This document shows positions 11,125 through 22,700 of a stretch of DNA of 64,000 nt, piece by piece. The stretch comes from Hericium rajendrae (Eukaryota; Basidiomycota; Agaricomycetes; Russulales; Hericiaceae). The notes beneath the pieces were generated by a model, which made no database searches, was not told the origin of the DNA, and worked only from the letters and a program-made list of their open reading frames with translations. Position numbers and translations under genes: made by a program. The DNA is taken from the NCBI GenBank assembly GCA_033439255.1, contig CM065889.1, forward strand, positions 434,001-498,000, written 5' to 3'. Each line of letters begins with the position of its first letter. Positions within the stretch are counted from its first letter, which is position 1.

Positions 11125-12818
11125 ATGGCCTGTAATCCGTCGGCTACGGAAACGCAGTTCGCGACTACTACTTCTACAAGCATTGAGACTTCTTTCTCGG
11201 ATAGCTTACAGACATTGCCAGGCTCGCAGACAGAGGTGGTCTCGACACAATGTGTCTCCACGGTCAATGGTACATGTGCGGCGACCACAGACGTGACTGC
11301 GATTAGCACCCTCCCAGGTACGCATCTCACGTCTTCTCTTGATTTTTCGTGTATTCCCTGGGGATGACCGGTCGTTGCGAGGAGAGATTGTTGGCCGTCT
11401 TGTCTGCAAACACGTCTCGCTGATCTTCTACTTTCTAGGCGATGTGACGACCATCCAGGTCCCCTTCATTATCACGCACATCGTGACGGACACGGAGCCA
11501 ATACTCACGCTCTTTGCGAGCTGTGGTTCTTCTTCGCAGGGGGGCAGCACATCTCCACCTCAGCAGCCATCCTCCCAGTCGCCCAACTCCCAGCCGCCCA
11601 ACAGTGCCTCAGCCGCGAATAGTGGCACGTCTTTACCGGCGGTCACCCAGCCACCAGCGTCGCCATCTGATTCATCCGTTGTTCTTACTACCAGCACTCC
11701 CCCGCCGGTTGTTGTGACAGAACAGACCTCTTCAACGTTGGATAATGGCTCCGTGGTCGTGTTGTTCTCGACGATCACTTCGTCGCCACCTCCGACGGCT
11801 GTCTACGTTCCCAAAACTCCCGCCCCTCAGCCCGCACCCAGTTCTGGTGCCTCACAAGGCTCTTCGAGCAATCTGGCACCCATTCTCGCTGGCGTTATTC
11901 CCGGATTTTTCGGGCTTTTCGGCATTGTGGGACTGATATGGTATATCATGTATGTTATCCGTTCTATTCACATCCATGGTGCTTCTAGGCTCACCACTCA
12001 TTTGTTGAAGCCGAAGACGCAAGCGGTATGGAGATCTTGAAGAGGAGGAAGTGGTGCCTTACCCTGTGACACGCATGAAGGACCGCCATCGCGAGCTCGA
12101 CCTGGCCGAACCGAAGCCATATGAGTATGGCCTCGTCGGACATGCGAACTCGATCGCGACCTCCGCCTCGCCGCCTACCACGCCCGCGGCCTCGTCCAAC
12201 CTCAATCACCTGCGGTCCGAGCAGCGCGACTCGGTGACGCCACTGATGCTGCCCGAGGCCCATCTCACAGGCAGCATGACGCCAGATCTGCTCGGCTCTG
12301 GCTCTTCGTCCCCGTCGCTGGTGATGCAGCGCGTGCGCGCGGATAGTCGTCCCGCGTCCATTCTCACCATGGGCACAAACGACCGCCGCGCATCGCGCGC
12401 ATCCCTCGGCCAGCTGAACGTTACTCTACCGCAGAGCAGCTCGTCGGACTACTTCGGCTTCGTGTCTGAGGGGAATGCAGAGGCGCATGGGAGCCCGCGC
12501 AGCGCGACAGAGCGCCGCGAGCTGCAGGTCGTGAACTCGCCGCTCTCGCCGACGTCGACCGTGCTCAGCCTCAACGACTCGCCGCGCCTCGCGCAGTCTT
12601 CCCCCAGCGCGGGACCCTCGACGCTTCCACCGCCGCTGCGCCCAGAAAAGTCCAGCAGGCCCTCGCGCCGGGTATCGCAGCCGGACGTCATCGTGCACAG
12701 GGACGGGGGGAGAGTGCCGGACGACCGCGTTTCTGTCACATCACCTTCACAGGCGGGAGGATCCCCCTCGCCCGTTGTGGGGAACCAGGAGTTGCCGCCT
12801 CCGGAGTATAGGGAGTAG
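11125..12818 (+). CDS. Ser/Thr-rich single-pass membrane protein (503 aa)
   Basis: Three exons, 11125-11317, 11439-11949 and 12011-12818, give 503 aa with no frame break. Residues 1-210 form a Thr/Ser/Pro-rich outer region suited to O-glycosylation. One hydrophobic helix lies at about residues 214-234 (LAGVIPGFFGLFGIVGLIWY), followed by a basic stop-transfer patch RRRKR. The cytoplasmic tail (about 265 aa) is Ser/Pro-rich with many possible phosphorylation sites and ends PPPEYRE. There is no obvious cleaved signal peptide. The topology is that of Mid2/Wsc-like wall sensors, but no diagnostic domain is seen, so sensing is only a suggestion. It resembles four other genes in this window in layout. 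Confidence 0.8.
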
Positions 12819-13770
12819 TGGTCTGGCGTGATAGGAAGGCCGACTGCTCCATGGCGCCGCGGAGCACCGCCCGCAGACGCTTCTTATCCTTCGACGCTTC
12901 TAGCTCATGCCTTCCATGGACCATGTTGACTGACGCCAATCGATGTCTGTGACGATCGCGACAAAAAACTTTCCGCATATGTCGTTGCCTTGTGCTGCTT
13001 GGACACTTCTGGTTCTGATTGTCGATGTTATGACTACGCATTTCCACGTTTACCATGCATATATTCCAGTACCTTATTTACCCACCAATAAACCCGTGGG
13101 CCCGCAGCCCGGGCCACCATCGCTTGCTCTCTTGTTCTCTTTCCTTCACGGATACACCCATGGACTCCCACTCCACTCAAAATTCCGTACGTCTCTCACT
13201 TGCATAGCTCGAACAGGTTCTGTAGTGAACTTGACCTCACCGTTACAGTCCACACCTATATCACAATACACGATCTGAGCTGTACGTAGGTTCTGACTGT
13301 CACCATGAAAACAAGACGCCTGGTAAAAGCGGCGATGTGCGTACGGCAAAGGGGCGGAAGCGCCCGCGATATGTGCACAGGAATGTGCACGTGATCCATT
13401 GTTCTGCGTTAAGCGCCGGCGCGCGCCAGGCCGAGGGAACAATGGACGGACAATGGACGGATGCAGCTCAAGGCTGACTTTGTCTACGGCTGTAGACAAC
13501 AGTGGTTGACAGGCGAACGTCCGAACAATAGCTGGGAATATAGTGCGGCTGTACGCCATGGCCAACAATGCGCAAACGCCTTTTCCTATATTTAATGTCT
13601 GCGGGTCTGTCCTGCCCTCTCATCCACCGTTCCTCTAGAGCCTCTAGACTCTCCACTTGCCTCCGACTCTGTCTCTTTTACTGGTGCTGGGACGCCTACG
13701 ATTTCTCTTGTCTGCATACTCTTCAATTCTACATACACTTCAATCCTCCACATATTAGTCTGAAACAGTC
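12819..13770. other. Intergenic region
   Basis: No gene seen. It contains the 3' flank of the membrane-protein gene and the promoter of the next gene, with a GC palindrome GGCGCGCGCC near 13420 and a pyrimidine-rich tract upstream of 13771. Confidence 0.5.
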
Positions 13771-14790
13771 ATGATGCCTCCTCGTGGTTGTGAGTTGCTT
13801 TGTTCTTGATTCTTGGGCGCAGCTGACGCGACTTCTAGTCATTTTCATCGGTCTTAACGTTGTGCGCGTGCTGAGCATTATCGGGATGCTCCTGGTCTTT
13901 GCCAGCAGCATCTTTGTCATGGTTACGGACGTTCGCGCGGTGAACGTCTTCATGTCGGGACAAGCCGCTGGCAACTCTACCTCAGATGAGGTCGACTGCG
14001 ATTACATTGGGTATGTATCCTCAGCATTGCATGGGAGCTATCATGCTGACGTAGGACTACAGAGACAGCACTGTGCCGAATCAGCCAGCTGGTGTCTTCT
14101 GGGCCGTTGTCAACCGCCTGCTCATCATCTTCCAAATCATCTTCCTCATCCTCTCCGAGGTCGAATGGCCGCTCTCGTTTTTCGACCGCTTCTTCCCCGT
14201 GCTCGGCTCCGACTTTGGCCTCGGCGCACTGGGCATCTTCCAGGGCTTGTGCGTATGTCTCTCGTCTCCAGCGAACTCCCATCTGACCAGAACCACGCAG
14301 GATCGGCGCGACCATCCTCTCGCACCACGTCGACGATTTCACGCTCGTCGCCGCATTCTTCCTCTTCGCGATCGGCTGCCTGAACATGCTCCTCGGCCTC
14401 GTCTTCCGCGAGGGCGCCAAGTCCAAGCGCAGCATCAGCACCTGGCGCGCGGAGAAGAGCGGCGTGCTCCCGACGACCGCGCCCGGCGCGTCCACGTTCC
14501 GCTCGTCGCTCTTCGGCGGGCAGAAGGCGGACATGTCCGAGTTCGGCGGGCTCAAGCGCGACAAGTCCGGCTACGGGTTCGGGCGGCAGGGCGAGAAGGA
14601 GGCGGGCCTGAAGGGCTTCATCCTCTCAGCGCCCTCCGAGACGCTCCCGCGCTATGCCACGCGCCCCTCGCGCCCCGTGAGCGTGCACAGCGAGTCGTCC
14701 TCGCGCCCTGGGAGTATGAGCAGTGAGGAGACCCTGCCGCACAATGGCGGCAACGCGCCCATGTTCCGTTCTAGCCCGACGGCACTCTGA
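13771..14790 (+). CDS. Four-helix membrane protein, DUF7598-like (288 aa)
   Basis: Four exons, 13771-13789, 13839-14010, 14063-14248 and 14301-14790, give 288 aa with all phases matching. Four hydrophobic segments are visible: about residues 7-29 (FIFIGLNVVRVLSIIGMLLV), 72-94 (VFWAVVNRLLIIFQIIFLIL), 108-128 and 136-157 (LVAAFFLFAIGCLNMLLGLV). A conserved-looking loop reads SFFDRFFPVLGSDFGLGALG. The C-terminal 125 residues are polar, Ser/Gly/Lys-rich and probably cytosolic. From memory this matches a family of uncharacterised Agaricomycete membrane proteins; the family name should be checked. No enzymatic motif is seen. Confidence 0.8.
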
Positions 14791-15664
14791 GCCACCACTC
14801 ACCACGTCCTTACGATCGGACGACACTCACGCCGGGCTCCGGCCCTCCACGATGTCTAGCGCAGGACTAGCCTACGCCCGCTATCGCTAGATACGCCCAT
14901 CCTTTCATTCACGCACTCATTACTTCATATACAATCACGACACATCCGTAATATCCTGTATTTTTTCCTGCATCCGATTGACTCGACGCTGTATTGTAGC
15001 ATGACTCGTACGAGGGATTATTGATGGGCGGCGGACTGTCTGTCATCGTCTTGTGGAGGTGATGATGATAATTTATTTATTTGAGTTCCCTCGCAGAGCA
15101 TGTTCCTTTACTTTACAATGCCTGGGCAATAAAACAACTCTCTGATCGGACGCGACCAAGACGCGACTTGCATGGAAGTTAGGGTCTCACGTGATCGTGT
15201 TTCAGGATCAGGTGCGGGCGCTTGTCAGTGACTCTTCGACGCGACGGCTCTTCCAGTTTGCTCTCTGCCACTTCCGAGGCGGAAGCCCGATGTCGAAAGT
15301 GAGTTTAATGTTTTCTGGTCGCAAAGATATCGACTGACGAGATTGTGTCTTCGACTTCACAGTGGCAACTTCTGTGATCATATGGAGACCATGATCCGAC
15401 GCCAATGGTGACGTCTCAAGTTTCCGCCGCGCCTTCGACGCACCCATGACCCTCCATAGGAGTTCCGCTCCCATGAACGCCAACCGCCACTCTCGTTATG
15501 TACGGACGGCCTGGTCACCAGTCCTGGTTCCACGATAGATTTACGTCGAGCGCTACGCTGCCCTGCTACTTATTGAGAGTCGTGTGAGTGGAGCAGGATT
15601 CACCACCCGTCCTCCACCACCCTTTACCTGCGTGGCCATTATTGTGAGTTAGAATACTACAATC
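14791..15664. other. Intergenic region
   Basis: Nothing recognisable beyond the 3' flank of the four-helix protein and the promoter of the kinase locus. A minus-strand open frame of 91 codons at 15208-15483 has no known motif. Confidence 0.45.
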
Positions 15665-17791
15665 ATGTCTAGCAAGCACGTCTTCAACTCTCCTCAAGGA
15701 CTTGTCGTCAAAGCCTCGCAAGGCGCCGTCGCGCTCAATCCTGCACTTCGACTGTACGTTCTATGCCGACCTCATAGACCGCTTCACCTCAGCGCTCCAT
15801 AGGCATGTGCCTTCAAAATCGGTATACGTCGCCCAGCCCTCTCCCAATGCCCGCGTAGCCGTCATCTCAGGGGGCGGCGCCGGCCACGAGCCCGCGCACG
15901 CAGGCTACACCGGCCGCGGCATGCTCGCGTCCTCCGTCTCGGGCGACATCTTCGCAAGCCCGAGCGCCAGCCAGATCCTGACCGCGATCGAGCTCGCGCT
16001 GCTCGCGGGCCGCGGCGACGCGGACCTCGGCGCCGCGCACGATCTGAGGGAGGTGCTGCTGGTCATCAACAATTACACCGGGGACCGCCTTCAACTTCGG
16101 TCTTGCGCTCACGCGGGCGCGCGCGCTGTACCCACGGATATCTGATTGATGCTATCGTGGTCGCGGACGATGTCTCGCTGTTGAAGTCGCCGACGCCGTC
16201 GTTGGTTGGGGCGCGCGGTCTCGGGGGTAATATTTTAGTGTGCAAGCTCGTCGGCGCGTATGCGGAGATGGGCGCGTCGTTGGCGAAGGTTAAAAGGTTC
16301 GGCGATGCTGTCGTGGACAGCTTGGCGAGCATTGGCGTGGGGCTTGAGCATTGCCATGTTCCCGGGCGCAAGGTCGAGAGCTCAGCGGCCGACGAAGGGG
16401 ATTATGATTGCGAGATCGGCATGGGCTTGCACAACGAGCCTGGCGTGCGGAAGGGCAAGTTTGGGAATGCGGAGCAGTTGGTGGGCGAGATGTTGGGGAT
16501 GATTCTGAACTCCAGAGGTGATGGGAAGGGGAGGAAGCGTTTTTGCGCATCGGGAAGAGTGTGGATGACTCGGTGCTGTTCGTTAACAACCTCGGTGGGA
16601 TGTCTCAATTGGAGATGGGCGCTATCCTTGACGAGACCCTGCTCCAACTCAGTAAGTCGTGCATGAATGTCTTTCTGCGGGGAAGCTCAATTTTATTATC
16701 ACATTAGAGGCGATTAGCATCCACCCATGTCGCATCTACTCTTCTGCGTACATGACATCCCTCAATGCCCCAGGCTTCTCCCTTTCGCTTCTCAACCTGT
16801 CCCATCTCCGTCGCACCCTTTCTCAGGACGGCGACATCGATATTCTCGCCCTCCTCGATGCGCCGACGGAAGCCACAGCATGGGCCGGCGTCCGTACGTC
16901 CTGGCCAGACGGCACCCGAGAATTCGAGCAAGAGCAGGCTGAAACGGAGCAGATGCTCCGTTCACTGCATCAAACGCAGTCCGTGGAACCGAGCTCGAAA
17001 GATGGCGGCGGCGATGCGAAAATCTACTGGCAGGAGGCCGATATTTCCGTTAACGCTGTCGAGGCGGGGATCCGTGCCGCCTGCGCTCGCGTTCTGCAGG
17101 TCGAGGCTGATTTGACGGCGTATGACACCGTTGTTGGTGATGGCGATTGCGGAGAGACGTTTGCAGCCGGGGCGAAAGGTCAGTCGCGGCGCTATGTGTT
17201 ACGCCTGAAACTGGATCACGACGGTCTGTAAATGTAGCGGTGCTCAAAGCATTGGATAGTGGAGACCTCGACATCAAAACTCTTAGTCCCTCTGACTTGA
17301 TGAGGAGACTAGGAGAGATCTTGGAGGCTAGCATGGGTGGAACTATTGGAGCCCGTGAGTCCTTCCTGCTCCTCCGGCCTTCGGCTTGCCACATTGACAA
17401 TCAACATCGCAGTGTTGGCAATCTTCTTTCACATCCATGGCGACGGCCGTCCCCTCCAAGGCATCCGATTCGTGGCACGAAGCCCCCGCACACGCCCTAG
17501 CTGCCTTGTCCACGCATACCCCTGCTCGCCCAGGGGACCGCACCATCGTCGACGCGCTATCCCCCGTTTTGCTCGTCTCTGGCAAACCAGTCGCCTAACA
17601 AATCCAATTGGGATGGGATGCACGAGGCGGTGCGGCAAGCGAGGGCGGGCGCGGAGAGCACGAAAGGGATGAAGGCCCGGTTGGGCAGGGCGGTGTACGT
17701 CGGCGGCGACGAGGGCTTGCCGCCAGACCCTGGTGCGTGCGGTGTGGCGGCGGTTCTGGATGGGCTGTGGGCGGGGATGGGGAGCGCATGA
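15665..17791 (+). pseudogene. DAK1: Dihydroxyacetone kinase (Dak1 type), frame broken in several places
   Basis: The translated pieces cover both halves of an ATP-dependent dihydroxyacetone kinase (DhaK then DhaL), which phosphorylates dihydroxyacetone in glycerol catabolism and detoxification. DhaK motifs are GGGAGHEPAHAGYTGRG, NNYTGDRL and GLHNEPG, the last holding the histidine expected to bind the substrate covalently. DhaL shows VVGDGDCGETF, the metal/ATP-binding Asp motif, and RPGDRTIVDAL. Exons end and start at about 15753/15803, 16651/16708, 17179/17238 and 17354/17413. The reading frame is lost near 16090 (extra T), 16130-16147 (+1), 16530 (one G short), 17430 (extra C) and at a TAA near 17600. 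Five lesions in one gene suggest a pseudogene, but neighbouring genes also carry indels, so sequencing error remains possible. Confidence 0.72.
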
Positions 17792-17945
17792 TATTGACGG
17801 TGATTTTATACCATCGCATTTTTGGATAGATTATACAAATAGAATGATTATGTTGCTTGTGTAAAATAGGGTGTTTGCTACATGTTTCCCCAGGTTACTT
17901 AAGTGGTCGAGCTACAGTACGACGCGTCATTGACAGATGCAGAGG

Positions 17946-19416
17946 CTAATCAGAGTCAGAAAATTCCATATCGACTTCTTCCAGGTATTCCAAGGTATTA
18001 TGCACAGAAGTAGGCGGCCAGTCAGGCAAAATCGAGGGTGATGGAAGGTATGGTAAAGGTGGTGGTGGCATTGGGGAAGGTAATGGAGGAGGGGGAGGTG
18101 GCGGCATAGGGGGAGGTGGTGGCGGAGATGACGATGGAGGGGGAGGGGGAGGATACGAAGGCTCAGGTGGTATTGCTGGCTCGGGAGGCCTGGAGGATTG
18201 CGACATGATACGATCCCACAATGTCTGTCTGTCATCAGAGAAGGTGGAGGAAGTCGTCCCTACAGGAGGTAAAGCTTGTCCTCCGTAAACAAAAAGGAGA
18301 TCACTTGAAAAATAGGTCGACGGATATTTTGCCCATCTCCTGATAGTTGCAGGTGGGGTGGGCGATTTTGAAGGCCCTAGAGATGATCCCAGGCTAGATG
18401 CGTCTCCGTTGCTGATGCTTTCCTCCGTTTCATCATCCAGTTCTGTATCAAGGCCGCGATGGTCGAGTGACACGACGCTGAGATCAATGGTCTCTTCTTC
18501 GTCATATCCAAAAACTGTCAGAAGGCTATCGCCTTCCTCGAAGTCCAGCGGTTCAGCGCGTTCACTCTCTATCCTTTGTCGCACCCTGATGATTGGATCT
18601 TGCTCACCAGTCCAGCCCGCCGGATATCCCCAACCAACCATATTTTTGAGCCATGGAACGTCAGTTCCGATGTCACCGTTCTGAAGGCCCAAGGCATCTC
18701 GCAGGTCTGTACCGCGGATCTCACCAGGGACGAAGTCTTCGAGCCATCGCAACCGCTGAGATTTCCATTCACCGACGGCACTTATCGTAGTAGGTTCGGC
18801 TAGTCGGTCTGGTTTGAAGAAATTGTACAGCTGGCGTGAAAGAGCGATGAGTTCTCTATTGCGGGGCCGGGGGCATGAAGATAACAAGTGTTCGGTAGAG
18901 CCACAGTTGAAACAGTGGCTTGCATAAAGGTCAATGACATTGTCCAAGGAACCAACATCCTCGCCCAGGACAACGTCGGTGTGTCTTTCGTAGAAGAGCA
19001 ACGAATAATTTGATGACCACCATTCTGGAGATGGGTGATGTGGGCGGCCTTGCACGTCAGAGTAAAACAGATGCGATTGTGGCACACCGAGCGCTAGTCT
19101 TGCGTTGGCTTCGTCGCCTCCTTCTCCTGTGGCAACGCTCCCTCCTTCTCCCACTTGTCCAACGCCTCGATCACCGTCAAGGCACCCCACCGACCTTTCG
19201 CGATCTCGTTGCCTTCCAGATGCAGGGCCGGAATCCAATAAACATACTTCCGTTTCCACCGCTCCTGGCCTGGATCTTGAATGTTGATCACATCCAGATC
19301 GAATGGTCGCTATAAAGCCTAATATGTTAGACGGGTATTTGATTGTCCGTTGGCACGGAGACTGTACGCACCGTCAGTCTGACCTTCGCCAACTCGGCTT
19401 TGGCCGTCTGTCCCAT
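17946..19416 (-). CDS. Zinc-knuckle and PSP-domain protein (ZCCHC8-like)
   Basis: The gene starts at 19416 (exon 19416-19372, then 19309 onward) and ends at 17946. The core has a CX2CX4HX4C zinc knuckle, CFNCGSTEHLLSSC, followed about 80 residues later by a PSP-like motif, WLKNMVGWGYPAGWTGEQDP. This order is known from ZCCHC8-type nuclear proteins linked to spliceosomes and RNA surveillance. The C-terminal 100 residues are almost pure Pro/Ser, then acidic. The frame at the start of exon 2 runs into a stop at 19094 and the conserved continuation lies in a shifted frame, so a one-base indel is likely between 19255 and 19100. The gene converges with the kinase locus, 154 bases apart. RNA binding is inferred from domains only. 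Confidence 0.75.
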
Positions 19417-19714
19417 ACGACGTTGAGCGGTCAGGAAGATACATGTATCACATCAGCGCCGGAACATACGTCGCAAAGAGAACAGTTGGGACCAGAATAA
19501 AGCGTCAGACGCGCAAGCCGGGTGAATGATGACTTCGTCGCCATGCGCGAAGACGCGAGTGGGAAGTTCGGGATGAAGCGGTTCGCGCTTGGTTCACGGC
19601 GCGGCACACAACAGAGGATAAACAGTCGCCTACTGTTGGATTGCTACAGCTCTACCATCTTTTCCCCCTGCTCACTCTCCCGGATGCCTCCCTAATGTCT
19701 GTGCCCGACCCACC
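19417..19714. promoter_or_regulatory. Shared promoter region of two divergent genes
   Basis: This 298-base gap separates the starts of the minus-strand zinc-knuckle gene and the plus-strand CCCH/AAA gene, so both promoters must lie here or overlap the genes. No clear TATA box is seen. Confidence 0.45.
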
Positions 19715-22700
19715 ATGGAAGAAGAGAGGTGTGTGCTCTACTGTCGACATATGCGGATGCGGTTTTATCTGGCATATCTGACGGCTACTATAGTGCGGCC
19801 ATGCCCATTCTACTCCGCGGGTCGCTGTCTCTTTTCTGACTCGTGCAATTTCCTGCACGAAGTCAAGATCAAACGACCACAAGAGGCACTACAGACACAC
19901 TCTATTAATGACGCTTACGATGACGAGAACGACGCCGTGCCCCTTCTCGACCATGCTGTAGAAAGCCGTCGCTACGGCAGCACATTCCTACCACCCACTG
20001 TCACCGTTCATTCCCCCCAATCTGTTCATTCTTCACCTAGGTCACCACGCACGGCGAGTCTTCTCATGGCTTTGGAGGAAGTCATTGGTCCAGATGATAC
20101 AGAAATGGTCCAGGAGTCGATAACATTGGTGGATGAGTCCGGTTCGTTACGCTCAAAACATAAGGTTCAGGAGTTAGGTGCGTGCACCGGGCTTTCCTTG
20201 TTTATAGAAGCTAATTTCAGATGAGCAGACATGTCGCCAGAGAGCTCTGGAGATTCTGCCAGTGGCTCTGATGAAGGAATCAGTGCAGAGTCCTTCACGT
20301 CGACATTCCAGCACGGTCACGTGGCCGCGGAGGAAGACGAAGATATCACTGAGCGCCTCGTCCATACCGCGCCTCACAACGAAATCGTTAGGCAACTTCC
20401 AGTGGTAGAAACTTCAGATCTACCAGATGAGGGTGACGATTCCGCAAACAATTCGTTTGATCTTCTGTCTCCGGTGGACTTGTCCCATGGTCCGCCTGTC
20501 CCCTTCCCTGCCGGGAAACGCGACGATTCAATGCATCGTGAGGATTCCATTGATTCAGGTTATGCCGACAACTGGACCGGACCAACTCCCTTCGCACTGT
20601 CTCCTCCTCGTCAGTATAGACCCAAATCAACGCTGGACTTGCTATCATCGCCCTTTGGCTCATCATACCGGGTGCTTTCGCCTAAGCTACCGCCTTCTCC
20701 ACAATTCCTTCCTCCGAGCCCATTACAGCCAAAGTTCGACCGTTCGGATAGCACTGCGGACGACGTCGACGACGACGTTCCTACTCTCTTCAATGTTGAC
20801 CCGGACGAGGATGATACAATCCATCCTTCGTCAGCGATGACCGTGAAACATTCAATATCAACTCTTTCACAGCCCGTTGAATCAAGAAATCAGGATAATA
20901 TAGACGTCTCCAAGCCCGCTAATTTGTTCATAAATTATGCTTCGCCTGATCTAGGAAATAGCTCTTCGGACAGGTCGCAACATTCCGATGCCGCAGAGGA
21001 GCGGTTGGCCTCTGTTGATCTGAGCACGATTACTGAAGAAGGTTCTTCCTGGGAAGATTCCTTCAGTGGATCATCTTTTTCTTCTGAAGAGGATGTAGCC
21101 AGGGAGAGGCTGGCCTTTCCTCTACCTCCACCTATCAATCAGGTTAGGCTACCCGGACTAAACCGTATGTCTGTGGCAGAAGCCATCGCTGATGTCCTTG
21201 AGGAGTCCCTCGAACCAGTACCTCAACTTTCCCCTCGCTCCATGCTCGCAAATTCGTTTAGGCTGTCCAAACCTCCTTCACGCGCTCAGGCATGCAGTCA
21301 TGACTGCATTCCGCCTCCAGAAGTCCCAGTCCTTGTGTCGTCCACTCCAACGGTGGCGACCATACGGCCGAGGGCTGTGTCTGACCTGACAATCAAGGCG
21401 GAAACTAACAACGTCTCACCAAAGTCTCCAATGCACCTATTGCACAGTGAAGGAGAGAAGGGGAGTCCGTTCGTCCCTCAAGCAGAGTCCAGTGTGCGGA
21501 GCATTGACATTGTGGATGTCGAGTCGATGGGACTTGAGTCTATAGGACTTGCCATGGCGAAGTGACGATTCCAGTCCAATCTCTATCCAGACACTCGAGC
21601 ACGTATTCGCGGCTGCCAACGAGGATCTCGAGCGAACAGATTTCGCAGATTCGAGTGAGGACTCTGGTTCCTTCATTGCCCGCACTCTCAAGCGGATTTC
21701 CTTGGATATCGAGGCCCTGGATCAAGAGCAGATGGGTTCAGAAACCGCAGACACAGATTTCAACTCGTACATTCAGGCCCAAACGCACACACTACTAGCT
21801 CCCGATGGTCCTGATGACAAGCCAATAAGGGATCTAAGGCGTGTCTCGAACGTTAGCATCTTCGAGGTTGCAATGGATAGCCCGAGCGAGAGCTCGAGCC
21901 CTTTTGGATCGAAAGTTTCAAAGACAAGAAGTCTTGAGCTCACCGATTTCGCAGACATAGGCGACGATTTCAGTCCCGTCATGCCGCAGGCTCCTAAACG
22001 CTTGTCCTTGAACATAGAGGACTTCGATCCGGAGCCGGTCGAGAATGAGTCGACTTCCTTGGGGACATGTATCAATCGTACATGTCCACACCGGGTTCGA
22101 GACGCGCATCCTTGACCTCTGGCCCATCTGATTCGGCGAGCCCACATCGTCGTGCAGCAGGATCCTCTGCTCCGACACCATCGCCAATTTCATCTGACCA
22201 TCGTCGCTTCTCGTCTCGCTCACCTTCGCGATATCCGTCTCGAGCTTTCGCGTCATCTCCTGCTCTGTCTGAGCCTGTGCACCCTCACGTCAGAAGTCCT
22301 TTGCATGATCCTCCTCTTTCTGCAGCTTCCTCGAGTCGGATTTCGTTGGTTCGTTCGGAACAACGCGTCTTCACTCCGCCATTGTCTGGCGTTCCGTCAG
22401 TTAGATCCAGTTCCCCTGTTCTGGAATTGATCACGTCGTTTCAAGGTCAAGCCTCGAGGCCATCATCAAGTTCGAGTAAAGCCAAAGGAAAGGCAAAGGC
22501 GATGGATGATGAAGTGCAACTGGTAGACACAGTGTGGCAACAAGCCAGCTCGGCGTCGTCGAGCAAAGTCCCTCTTGGATGGAGAGACTCTCTTGTAAGT
22601 CTACTTCTCTGTTGATGATTCTCATCATACTCAAATCCTGATTCAGGGCAAACCTCTCGATCATCCACTCAGGCGTCCAAACGCCATCGCCCTACCGTTC

